Assembly: GCA_037157565.1 (NCBI GenBank)
Contig: JAZHRO010000063.1
Coordinates: 154,740,501 to 154,804,500 of the forward strand
Source of the DNA: Thalassia testudinum
Taxonomy: Eukaryota; Streptophyta; Magnoliopsida; Alismatales; Hydrocharitaceae
Length of the DNA stretch: 64,000 bases
Direction: 5' to 3'
The notes under the pieces were generated by a model. The model was not told the origin of the DNA, did no database searches, and worked only from the letters and a program-made list of their open reading frames with translations. This document shows positions 34,980 through 45,966 of this stretch, one piece after another. The translations under genes were made by a program, and so were the position numbers. The first letter of the stretch is position 1; each line of letters starts with the position of its first letter.

Positions 34980-36068
34980 ATGGATACCCTAATAAAGATG
35001 ATGGCTGACATGAACCAGAAACATCAGGAGGAAATGGCCTTGATAAAGGGACAGTTAAGCCAACTCTTGGACTGTAAACAACAAGGATCCCTACCTTCCA
35101 AACCACAACCGAACTTGCGAAACATAATTAACAGAGGCCCTAATTTGCAAGGGTTCCAAAGCAACCCCCGGTAGGCTCACATGGTCCAGCCAGCCCCGCA
35201 AACACCTCCTGGGTTTGGTGCATCTTCATCCTCGTCTTCTCAAGGATCAACCCATGGCCCCAATGCCTCTACGAATGCGGTGACCTTGAGAATCGGCACC
35301 AAAACCCAGGATCCCAAATGGCCGACTCTCCCCAAGACTTCACCCGCTGAAATACCTGACTTAGAGGAGGCACCAACCAAGGACCCAGAAATAGAACCAA
35401 TCCGCATTCAGACACCCTACCCTGAGGCCTTGGAAACAATCAAGAAAAAGAAAAATGTTGTGGAAACTGAGGAGCTATTGGAAATCTTTAAGCAAGTACA
35501 GATTAATATTCCGCTCCTTGAAGCCATCAAACACATCCCTGCTTACTCCAAGATTTTAAAGGATGCCTGTACACCCAAGCGTATGCCAAGGCATCAGGAA
35601 CATAGGAAGATTGTGCTCTCTGAAGAAGAAAGTTCTGTAATATCAAGCAACCTTCCACTCAAGCGAACTGACCCAGGAGCACCCCTGATTTCCTGCAATA
35701 TCGGGGACATGACGTTTGATAGAGCACTCCTGGACCTAGGTGCTTCTATCAATTTGAGTCCAACAACCCTGTACCACCAATTTGGTTTTGGAGAGCTGAC
35801 ACCAACCCCTGTCACCATCCAGCTGGTTGATAGATCAGTGAAAACCCCGAAGGGGGTTGTCGAGGACGTGATTGTACGGGTCAAGGACTTCTATTTCCCG
35901 GTCGACTTTTTGGTGCTCGACATGGAAGTCCCTGAAGAATTACAGAATGCACCCATAATCTTAGGCAGACCTTTCTTAGCTACGGCTAAGGAAAACATTG
36001 ATTGTGACATGAGATGTATGGAAATCGCTTTTGGGGACAGGAAATGCAATTGGATATCTACCGGGTGA
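34980..36068 (+). pseudogene. El-3 gag C-terminus and aspartic protease
   Basis: A coiled-coil-like segment (MADMNQKHQEEMALIKGQL) ends in a stop at 35172-35174, then one frame from 35181 runs through a proline-rich linker to ALLDLGASINLSP (active-site Asp kept), VKTPKGVVEDVIVRV, and [13 protein letters not shown]. It ends at 36066-36068; RT resumes in another frame. The protease itself looks structurally complete. Confidence 0.85.
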
Positions 36069-36109
36069 CAAAATCTTTTGATTGAGATTGCGTTGAGGAA
36101 CATGATCCC

Positions 36110-37162
36110 ATGGAAACTCTGATCGAGGAATGCCTCACCCTCAGTTCTGTATCAGACCACCAAACCCGTAGTGACTGTTCTGACCCGTCACCATCATTAC
36201 CCGTGCACCTCTGTAAGGCTGAGTACCATCACACAACACCATTTGAAGTGATCGATGTTGATCAACTCCCTCCCTTTCCCTTCCCATCGACTGTGGTTCC
36301 ACCCACACTTGAACTTAAACCATTGTCCGAGAATCTCAAGTATGTCTTCCTGGGACCTGACCAGACCTTCCCAGTGATTATTAATTCTCATCTAACCAAG
36401 GATCAGGAACTCAGGTTGACTGTGACCCTTTCCGAACATCGGGCCCCCATTGGTTGGACCATTTCGGACTTAAGAGGAATTAGCCCCACCTATTGCACCC
36501 ATAAGATTTACCTGGAAGACGGGGCACGACCTTCCTGCCAGATGCAGAGACGTTTAAACCCAAACATGCGAGAGGTTGTTAAAAAAGAAATTATCAAGTG
36601 GCTTGACGCCGACATCATATATACTATCTTCGATAGCCCCTGGGTGAGCCCCACTCAAGTGGTTCCAAAGAAAGCTGGGCTCACCGTTGTCACCAATGAT
36701 CATGGCGAATCCATCCCCACCCGCACCACCACCGCATGGCGGGTGTTTATTGATTATAGGAAGCTCAATGAAGCCACTAAGAAGGATCATTTCCCCTTGC
36801 CATTCATTGTCCAAATCCTTGAAAGATTGGCAGGGCAGAAGTATTTTTGCTTCCTGGATGGATATTCAAGATATAACTAAGTCGCAATTGCTCTGGAAGA
36901 TCAGGAAAAGACCACATTCACTTGCCCGTATGGCACGTTTGCATTCCGTCGAATGCCGTTCGGGTTATGCAATGCTCCTGCGACCTTCCAGCATTGCATG
37001 ATAGCCATTTTTTCAGAAATGGTGGGTGAATACTTAGAGGTCTTTATGGATGATTTCTCTGTATTCAGGAATTCATTCAACCATTGTCTGAGCAACATGG
37101 AGAAAATCCTGAAATGATGTATCAAGGTTAACCAAGTGTTAAGTTAGTAAAAGAGCCATTTT
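36110..37162 (+). pseudogene. El-3 reverse transcriptase
   Basis: Linker with LKYVFLGPDQTFPVIINS, RT fingers ([19 protein letters not shown], then SPWVSPTQVVPKK), [27 protein letters not shown] followed by a TAA, then in the same frame [13 protein letters not shown] and the catalytic VFMDDFSVF. A further stop precedes the thumb. Confidence 0.9.
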
Positions 37163-37953
37163 ATGGTACAAGAAGGAATTGCCCTCGGTCACATCGTATC
37201 ACATAGGGGCATCGAGGTAGATCAGGCTAAGGTTGATTTAATTTCCAAACTTCCTCCACCTAGCTCGGTCCGACAGATTCGCTTCTTCCTAGGACACATT
37301 GGCTTCTACCGAAGGTTCATTAAAGACTTTTCCAAGCTTTCCAAATCCTTGATTGACCTTCTAGCCAACGATGCCCTATTCCACATGTCTTCTGATTGCA
37401 TCCAGGCTTATCACACCCTCCGGGACTTAGTCTCCACCGCACCTGTACTTCAACCCCCAAACTGGTCCCAAGACTTTGAGATTATGTGTGATGTATCAGA
37501 TTTTGCCATAGGCACTGTCCTGGGACAAAGGAAAGACAAGAAGCCCGTGGTGATCTACTATGCGAGCAAAATGTTGGACAAGGCCCAACGAAATTATACG
37601 GTCACAGAGAAAGAGTTGCTCGCTGTAGTCTTTGGACTTGAAAAGTTTCGATCGTAGTTGCTGGGATCCCACGTGACTATTTACACTGACCATTCAGCCA
37701 TCCGACACTTGTTGGCCAAGAAGGACGCAAAGCCAACGCTCATTAGATGGATCCTGCTTTTGCAGGATTTGACATAGAAATCCGAGACAAGGCCGGATCG
37801 AAGAATGTAGTGGCTGACCACTTGTCTAGACTTCATCTAGACCACATTGGACCCTCCCTACCTCTATCTGACGCCTTCCCCGATAACATATCCTGGCCGT
37901 GCAAGGTAAGAAAATGCCATGGTATGCTGACTACGTCAACTACCTGGTTGTAG
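37163..37953 (+). pseudogene. El-3 RT thumb/connection and RNase H
   Basis: [16 protein letters not shown], then RNase [27 protein letters not shown], a stop after LEKFRS (37657), FTDH-equivalent [11 protein letters not shown] in the continuing sequence, a small frameshift before 37747, and ADHLSRL. RNase H degrades the RNA template. Confidence 0.88.
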
Positions 37954-39197
37954 GACAAACCCTGCACAACTGGTCTAGACAGCAATGGGACTGGTTCTTA
38001 GTTGAGGCCAAGCACTATTTCTGGGATGATCCCATGCTATTTTGCCTCTGTGTTGACCAGATCATCAGGAGGTGTATCCCCAAAGATGAAGTTCAGATTG
38101 TGCTTTCCTTCTATCATGACCAGGCTTGTGGTGGCCACTTCTCTAGAAAGAAAACAACTGCAAAAGTTTTGCAGTCTGGATTTTACTGGCCGTCCCTATT
38201 TAAGGATGCACAAAACTTTCCCAAGACTTGCTCACGCTGCCAAACACTTGGGACCATGACCAAGAAAGATATGATGCCCCTTCAACCCATTTTGATTGTC
38301 GAAATCTTCGACATTTGGAGTATCGATTTTATGGGCCCCTTTTCACCATCCAACGGCTTCGAGTACATCCTAGTCTCAGTTGAATATGTTTCTAAATGGA
38401 TTGAAGCCATCGCCACCCGCCAATGCAATCACAGCACTGTCATGGACTTTGTTAAGAAGAACATCTTTTCCCGGTTTGGAATACCCAAGGCCATGATCAG
38501 TGATGGTGGAAGCCATTTTATTCATTCTCAATTCCGTGACCTACTTAGAAAATACGGGGTAAACCACCGCATTGCTACCCCATATCATCTGCAAACAAAC
38601 GGGCAGACCAAGGTCTCAAATAGACAAATCAAGAACATTTTACAGAAGACTGTGAGACCTGATAAGAAAGACTGGTCCACACGACTTGATGATGCCCTGT
38701 GGGCATACAGGATCGCTTTCAAGATCTCGATAGGCATGTCGCCTTATCGCCTGGTCTTTGGCAAATCCTACCATCTTCCTGTCGAATTGGAACACCGGTC
38801 TTACTGGGCTTTCAAGCAATGTAACATGGATCCCCAGTTAGCCGGTGCACAGAGGATGCTTCAATTATCTGAGCTCGAAGAAATTCGTCGGGACACTTTT
38901 GAAAATAGTCAACTGTATAAGGAGAAAATGAAAGCCGTCCATGACCGACTCATTCATAGAAAAACCTTTGAGCCTAACCAGCAAGTCCGCCTATTTGACA
39001 CCCACCTAAAACTCTTCCCGAGGAAACTCAGGTCCAAATGGACAGGATCATTTCAGGTGGTTAAGCCCTACTCTAATGGGGTGGTTGAAATCGCTGATCC
39101 TAACACTGGGCACACTTTTACAATTAATGGTCAAAGATTGAAGCATTTCCTGACCCAAGTTCCCCCAAAGGAGAGTGTCACCCTCGTTGAGGGATGA
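37899..39197 (+). pseudogene. El-3 integrase, open but with catalytic Glu changed to Lys
   Basis: An open frame of 432 codons. HHCC finger ([13 protein letters not shown], then CSRCQ), core with SIDFMGPF and SDGGSHF, and then GQTKVSN where relatives have GQ(V/T)EVSN. The Lys codon AAG at 38610-38612 lies exactly 36 codons after the second Asp (38502), the place of the DD35E glutamate. The C-terminus is complete ([20 protein letters not shown]) and stops at 39195. It folds plausibly but should not catalyse integration. Confidence 0.9.
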
Positions 39198-39220
39198 CAC
39201 AGAGCACCGCCCAGCTGAAG

Positions 39221-39255
39221 GCGTTAAACTCAGCGCTTCCTAGGAGGCAACCCAG
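39221..39255 (+). other. Conserved post-pol block of El-3
   Basis: GCGTTAAACTCAGCGCTT, then CCTAGGAGGCAACCCAG, 24 nt after the pol stop. Confidence 0.6.
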
Positions 39256-39331
39256 AGGATTCAGACTGATCCGATATTTTACGTCACTCAGGTACTATCT
39301 TTTTGAACCATTATGCATCCATGTACTTGCC

Positions 39332-39369
39332 AATGAGGACATTGACCAACTTAAGCATGGGGGGGTGGT
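39332..39369 (+). other. Post-coding hairpin plus G-run of El-3
   Basis: Stem CAATG, loop AGGA, stem CATTG; then AAGCATGGGGGGTGGTA. Confidence 0.7.
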
Positions 39370-39766
39370 AAATTACATAATCCTGAACTCATTTAATCAG
39401 TCTGAATCAAATAAAATAATAATTAAAAAAAAAATTTGAATTTAGGAAGAAAACTTAGGCATTAGAAACTTGTCAATAGTGGAAAATAATACAAAAGGAA
39501 CTTAAACACTTAGACTTTTCAGGCGTTCAGGCTTAATCAGCCTTGGTGTCTGTTAAAATATGGATTTAGTTTCGAATCCTTGCAACCTTAAGCCATTCTA
39601 ATCCACCTACTAAATAAGGTGATAAGTATAGGACTTATCAACTCACCCTCTAACTCAGAAAAACTTTGAGTCTAAGCATCTGCACACAGTTTTGCACAGA
39701 CTCACTCCTCGGAAATTTTGACAGAAATTGGGTGGCTAACGAACTCTCTAGGGTGGTATAGCTGGT

Positions 39767-39979
39767 AAGTTGTCGTGAATAATAGCCCATTGGCAGGTTG
39801 TCCAGAACCCAGCCACAGACCATTTCTTCTTCATTGCCTCTAGGTGTATTTGAGATCAAGGAAGCTACCTACCAAAAAAAAAGGAGAAGAAAAGAAAATA
39901 AACCACACTTCACCGCACAAGTATGGATGACAAGTGATCGTGGGTAACAGCCCATTGGTCGGTTGTCCAGATCCCAGCT
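39767..39979 (+). repeat. Two-copy direct repeat in El-3 3' region
   Basis: Copy 1 at 39767-39814 and copy 2 at 39932-39979 share AGCCCATTGG, GGTTGTCCAGA and CCCAGC with the same spacing (about 48 bp, 165 bp apart). Confidence 0.65.
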
Positions 39980-40511
39980 CAATAACTGCACAAAAAGAAC
40001 CAAAACACATAAGGAAGAAGCGGGGAAGTAGTACAAGCCGAGGAGATATACATTGGAAAAATCCTTGTGTTGACCCCAATTAAAAGAAACGTAGGGAGAA
40101 AGCTACCAATTAAACAAATACACCTTCGGGCAAATTTATTTCCTCTTCCTATCACCTAGGGGCGTAGAAACCCAAAGTCTATCTAAATTACTGATAACTG
40201 AGTCTATCACAACCTTCAAATCAAGATGCTTAGCACTTAGGGTTTTGACCAAGTTTTGGGTGGGTTGGGTAGCCGTAAAATTCTAAAACTTTCGAAAAAA
40301 TTATAAAAAAAAAATATATATATATACATATACATATGTATAGTTATATACATTAAAGCAAGGATTCGAACGATTCATATTTTGGCAAACACCCAGGCAC
40401 TGCTTAGTCTTTGTAGATTAAGATCTTGATATATTTCCTCCTATTGACAAGTAATGAAGTGTGTAAGCAATTACTTCTTAAATTCTGAAAGAAAATAAAG
40501 GCTAGAATGAA

Positions 40512-40532
40512 CCTTGCTAGGGACTAGAAAGG
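40512..40532 (+). other. Pre-PPT hairpin of El-3
   Basis: Stem CCTTGCTAG / CTAGAAAGG, loop GGA, one G-A mismatch. The outer pairs are CC/GG where El-4 has TT/AA: a paired change that keeps the stem. Confidence 0.65.
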
Positions 40533-40548
40533 AGGAAGTGTGGGGGTA
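40533..40548 (+). promoter_or_regulatory. El-3 polypurine tract
   Basis: AGGAAGTGTGGGGGTA next to the 3' LTR start. Confidence 0.75.
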
Positions 40549-41899
40549 TGATAACACTGCACAAGGGGGTGATAATTATGTTGAATAGGGCCCATCTTAA
40601 GAATAAAAGGCACAACATAAGTAGAATGGGAGCATTGCATGCATCATGTACCAAGATTGCTTATAAAACTGTATAATGGCCATTTGTGTAAGCACTTGTC
40701 AAAGCAGGCCTCAGATGAGCAATCAGACCACACAGATGGATTCAGAACGACGAACGAAGTCCAACGGACTTAAGATCGGCCAAATCTGACATCCGAAGCT
40801 CCTATAATGGGTTCAAAAAGTTTTGACCGTTGATCTGGAGATCAACGCCCTCATTGCGCCACGTCACCCCCGCTCCACCGCACGCCTCTCTCCTTTCAGC
40901 TGAGATCAAATCTCGACCGTCGATCTATGATCGGACAGCCGAGACTTGCGCACCTGCCCACAGTCGCCGCAACAAAGCGCGGGTGTGGCGCAATGGTCAA
41001 TGCGCATGCCCGCACGCACACGACGCAGGTTCAAGCCACGTGGTGCTTGAAATCAAAGATGAAGGATGCGCGCGACAAAATTGGGTCGCCCGATCAGCAG
41101 CAGGCGGCCGAGATCGTGCCCGGGCAACGACGCGCGTGCACATGTGCGCCCGTGGCACGATCCAAGTGCATCCAAGGAGAGATCTCAGCCGTCCGATCTT
41201 CGATCGGACGTCTCTCACGCGGTGGCCACGGATCGAGCATGAAGAAGAACGGCGCGGGCCGTTGACCGACGGGCTGGATGGCTTCACTGACTCTTTTGGA
41301 GTGGTTTTAGCGATGTCACGGACATCGCTAAAGCCCCTTCTTCTTTTAGAAAGCCCTTAACCCTATTTAAACCCCCTCCAACCACTCATTCAAGGCATTC
41401 ACTTCCCTTGCAACTACTCCACCCCTCTCTTAGCTAGCTTTAGGCCCTCTTGTAATCTCCAGAGACGACGAGCCACCGACGGAGCCTCCTCCACCGCCAT
41501 GGCTGCCTCATTGCTCTTCCTCCTCTCTCTCTCTCTCTTTTAAGCTTTCATTTACTTTTGTTTGAGCATGTATTTAATGTTGTAAGATATGAACTGAAAA
41601 TGCTTGATTAATGAAGTTATTTTCTATTCAGTTGTTACTTTAATTTCTGTTTAGGTTGCATGATCAAACAAGAAACACTCTAACCCTAATCTCTCTCTCT
41701 CTATCTCTCTCACTTTTCAAATCGCACCTCCGCAAGCAAAACTCCACACTTTCTATGACAACAAGTGATAAGAAAAATCCGATTATCACGCCTCCTTGAG
41801 ACCGACACTCGGACTCACCTCTGTCTATTTACTTTAAAATCGACGTTGCAAGTGCGTCTATAACGACACTTCTTAACACACACACACAACCGCACATCA
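40549..41899 (+). repeat. El-3 3' LTR
   Basis: 1.35 kb, TGATAACACTGC to CGCACATCA, colinear with 19738-21134; TATA box at 41364-41371, A/B-box pair at 40986-41037. Open frames at 40830-41360 are in GC-rich U3. Confidence 0.92.
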
Positions 41900-41904
41900 G
41901 TTAC

Positions 41905-42956
41905 TATCAATTTTAGTTAGAGGCTTAGGGTCAAGTGCTTTTGGAATGTGAAGGGCGTTATTTATGGGTAATGCCCAAGTGATTGATTTTCAAAGTGTGT
42001 AAAACAAGCATGCAATGGGGAAATCTCCCCGAATTGAAGTTTTTAATTAGTGAATGGTTTTTAGAGTTTTAGCTTTAAGTAGTATGAATTTTAGTATTTC
42101 GGTGAAATACTAGTTCAACTAATCTCCAGGTTTTTGAGAGAATACAGGTTTTCTTCAAAGCCCAACAAACCCTTCTTCAATATCAGTTGGTTAAATGCAT
42201 GGTAAAATGCAATGGGTTACCCTAAATGGAGATTTCTTTGTGTGCATACACGAATCAGTTTTAGAGTTTATGTGAAAGGGAGCCAAAGCACTTCAATTCA
42301 AGTGCTCCCAATCACCAAAAAGATGTCCACAAGGCTCAACCAAAAGATAAAGAAAATCAATTTGTTGGGGTTGAAACATTCAGGATTGAATCTTAGGCAA
42401 GTTGAAAAGTCATGGTGGGGTTGGAATCAACTCAATTCCAAGTCTCCCCACCAAAAATGTGATCCCGAATTTGCAGATAAATGAGGCAAAGAGGGGTGGC
42501 AATCAATCTTTTTATTTACCTCAAAGAATACTTCACACGGCGAAAAATTCAACAATCAAGATTCTTGGATTTTCGCTATGCGAAGTAGGGCGGGAAATCC
42601 TGTGGTGGTGGGAGTAAAGACAATCAATCAAGCAAGTGAATTTTAATCCACTTGCCCCAAGAGATCCCAAGAAGTTTTTCTAGTATTTAGTTTTTTTTTT
42701 TTTAATGTGACAAGTTGACCTAAGTTGCTAAGAAAAGAAGACCTACTTGTTCAGCAACATGTGCGAAGATCCAATGCGGTGTCGGTGTCTTCACGCTCTC
42801 ATTTCTGCCATGGATTTGCTCACATCTTCGATTTCATCTGCCTACTTTCTCCTTGCAACAGGTTCACCTGCACAACAATAAACAAAAACACCTGTGAAGA
42901 GAGAAGAGAGAAAAAAAATGAAAGGAATGGAATAGAAACTTACTTGCTGGCGCACC
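41905..42956 (-). other. El-2 leader, LTR-proximal part
   Basis: Non-coding, between the El-3 insertion and the El-2 PBS. Short open frames at 42212-43015 are unsupported. Confidence 0.6.
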
Positions 42957-42974
42957 TCCCCGGCAACAATGCCA
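42957..42974 (-). promoter_or_regulatory. El-2 primer-binding site, diverged tRNA-Asp type
   Basis: Minus-strand TGGCATTGTTGCCGGGGA: 15 of 18 positions match. It is 9 nt inside the LTR end, farther than in the other elements. Confidence 0.65.
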
Positions 42975-42983
42975 GAAAATGTA

Positions 42984-43859
42984 TGGTGTCTGACCTGAAT
43001 AGGTTGTTAATATGATTATGTTATCGCTGAAGTGTGTATAGTGTTTAACCTAAATCGGGCCTAACCATCTCTTTACAAAATTTTCTTTTACCTGGCCTAC
43101 TCGATTTTATCTTGGTCACTTTTAGGCCTAAGGTTGGACTCAGGGAAGTGGGGTTACAAGACAAGTTTCTACACCTTTCCTACAATGAGTCTCTTCCGTT
43201 CGTTTATTGTATTTTTGGTGTTTTTCTCTTTAAGATTTTTTTCTGATAATCTTTGTCCTTGAGGCACACCCTCAAAATTAAGTTCTTGGCTTTGAGCCAA
43301 ATCAGGGTTCCAAAATAGGTCTTGGCAATTCGCAAGATGGATTACCTGCAAGTCAAGGATTATCTTTTCTCTTTTATATATTTTTTTAATCTTTTTATTG
43401 GCATGCAAGAGAAATAGAAATAAAGTAAATATAGTATAGATATATGTATATACTATATATGTATAAAGGGGTGGGGGTGGAGGCAACAATGGAGTGTAGC
43501 ACGGTGTTGAGTCAGTTGTCGTCTAGAAAGACGTAACCAATAGGACGAGGTGCCGTGTGGAGTGTAGGATGGATGGTTGAAGATGAGTGTGACCACACTT
43601 TTTGTACGCGTGTATCGGGGAATATCAGCAACTGGTGCAGATATTCCCGCGATACCACGTATGGTAAATAATGTGAAACTATATATATATGTATATATGC
43701 AAATATATCTATATGTATATGTATATATATATATGGTTATAGATATATAGGTATATATATATATATGTAGTTATATATATATATATATGTATATGTATAT
43801 ATATATAGGTATGTAAATATATATGTAAGTATATGTATAGATAGATATATGTATAGATC

Positions 43860-43892
<33 letters not shown>

Positions 43893-44182
43893 TTATATGT
43901 CTATGTATGTATATGACACTATATAGATGTTTATATATATATGTGTATGTATAAAGTAATATATGTATATATAGATATATGTAGATAAGTATTTATATAT
44001 ATGTATATATAGTTATAGATATATATATGTATATATATGTATGTATATTTGTATATATATGTATATATATAAGTATATGTGTATATATATATATATATAA
44101 GTATATAGATGTATATATATATATATATATGTATGTATATGGACGAATACATAGTTATATAAGCACTAATATATGTAGAGAT

Positions 44183-44219
<37 letters not shown>

Positions 44220-44341
44220 AATATATATATATATATGTATATATATAAGTATATAGATATATATATCTATGTATGTATGTATACTAATACATAAGTATAT
44301 AGGTACTACTATATGTATAAATATAAGTATATATATATATG

Positions 44342-44377
<36 letters not shown>

Positions 44378-44477
44378 TACGTATATATATATGTATATAA
44401 TAGCGTATAGGTGTGTGTGTGTGTATGAAAGCATGAGTGTATGTGTGTGTGTCGGTAAAGAGATTGGGAGAGAGTGC

Positions 44478-44514
<37 letters not shown>

Positions 44515-45961
44515 TGTTGGAGGTGAGGGCTGGAGGGTTAAGGCGTCTGAGCTTCAGGGCCATCGTCTGATCCACGCGCTCATGCGTAGGCACGTATGCA
44601 CAGAGAGGAGCACGCTGGAGGGAGTGGCGCGGAGAGGAGGCCGCAGCGCACCGCACTACGTGGAAGGGCTGGAGTGGGTGTTTGCAGGCGCACGTGGTGA
44701 AGGAAGCAGGCGAAGGTAGGCACTGGGAGAGGCGGGCGCACGCAGGCGTACGCAAGCGGGTGCAGGAGATGCGGGGCGAGACGCGCGTGCGGGCAGCGGC
44801 TGGTTGCGGCGTGTCGGGTGACCGATTAAGTGAGAAACTCACCGGTCACCCCATTGTAGCCACAGTGTACCACAGAAATACGTGAACAATGGCTACAGTG
44901 GCCGGGCGAGCCACGCAACCGCCTTCGTCCAGTGCTGTGAGTGCGGACGGCTCAGCGCATGCAGTGGAGTGGCTTCGGCTGGTGGCTTACGGGTAGGATG
45001 TCGCGACAGAGTACGCAAAGAGGGCTGCTGGCGTGCGCGGTAGAGGGCGAGGGCAACCTGCTGCTTGCGCGGTGGCTTGCGGGTGTTGGCTGGGGTGCGC
45101 GGGAAGCTTGGCCAGCCGCTGTAGAGGCGCGCAGTGGCCAGTTGTGGGCGGAAGAGAGAGCGCGACAGGGCGAAGAAGCGGGAGGTGATGTTGCCTACAG
45201 GCTCACGCTGGAGGTGAGGGCGGCCTGCAGGCATGCGTGGAAAGGGCTGGGCGACTGCTGCTGCCTTGCTGCGTGCTGATGGCTTGTTGCCACTGCTGGA
45301 GCTTTGAGCTTCAAGCTTGAAGCTCCCACTCCAATGGCTGAAGTGGCGTGGTCGTTCAAACAGGAAAAAGAAGGCCGCCATGCCCACCGGCTCTTTGAAG
45401 AGCTGGGAGATGGTGGTCTCACTGTGGTGGGTGTGCACCATAGTGAGGAATCCTGCCCGCAGGGTGTCTCCTCTGAGGAGGAGGTCCTACGTATGGAGGG
45501 AGAGGGGAGGGAACGGTTGCCTGGAAGGAGAAGTTGCTGTGGGTTCTTTTCGTTGAGGACCAGGCTGCTTTACAAGAAGGCATCCGAGCTCTTTTTAAAG
45601 AAGAGGAGAGCATGCACAACCATGCCCTGGCTGTGCATGCTTGTGCATGGCTTGGCAGGGAGAGGCAACCGCAGGGAAGGGCCTGAGCAGGGAATGGCGC
45701 GAGAAGAAGTTGCCATGCAACCGCGAGAAGAGTATGAAAGTCAAGTAGAAATAAAAATAAAAAGAAGGTGAATTTTGCAAAGATGCACTTGAGGAAAAAA
45801 TTTATTTGCAAGGCCATTTATTTACTCTCCTCCCCTCTCAATTAAATGCATGCATGCATGGGTTTTTTACAAATGCGACTATGGAACCCTAATATGCACT
45901 GGTAATGCTAGGAAATAGCATAACACGGCACAATTGCAAGTGTATTTTTGCGGTGCAATCA
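42984..45961 (-). repeat. El-2 5' LTR
   Basis: 2.98 kb, colinear with 9177-12025. AT microsatellite about 43675-44400, GA run 44476-44511, GC-rich block 44510-45770. Followed by ggagg. Confidence 0.88.
43675..44400. repeat. Long ATATGTATAT microsatellite in El-2 5' LTR
   Basis: Counterpart of 9870-10590, with the same order of interruptions but different run lengths. Confidence 0.85.
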
Positions 45962-45966
45962 GGAGG

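Larger units (their letters stand above)
39198..40548 (+). other. El-3 3' non-coding region
   Basis: Holds the GCGTTAAA block (39221-39255), post-coding hairpin (39332-39345) and G-run (about 39355-39369), a two-copy direct repeat, pre-PPT hairpin and PPT. No gene supported. Confidence 0.75.
19738..41899 (+). mobile_element. El-3: Athila-type Ty3 retrotransposon, decayed
   Basis: LTRs 19738-21134 and 40549-41899, starting TGATAACACT and ending CGCACRTCA, with exact gttac duplications. Without El-4 it is about 10.9 kb. PBS for tRNA-Asp at 21140. gag-pol on the plus strand (33592-39197) with frameshifts and stops. It is inserted in the El-2 leader, and El-4 is inserted in its own leader. By eye its two LTRs differ more than those of El-4, fitting the nesting order. 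Confidence 0.93.
9177..45961 (-). mobile_element. El-2: Athila-type Ty3 retrotransposon, full structure, decayed
   Basis: The 5' LTR is 42984-45961 and the 3' LTR 9177-12025, minus strand, starting TGATTGCAC and ending in ACCA. Perfect ggagg duplications flank it. Without El-3 it is about 14.6 kb, large because each LTR is close to 3 kb. Its leader was split by El-3. Gene order is gag, protease, RT, RNase H, integrase on the minus strand between 19423 and 13386, broken by stops and frameshifts. It sits inside the El-1 open frame. Confidence 0.9.
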
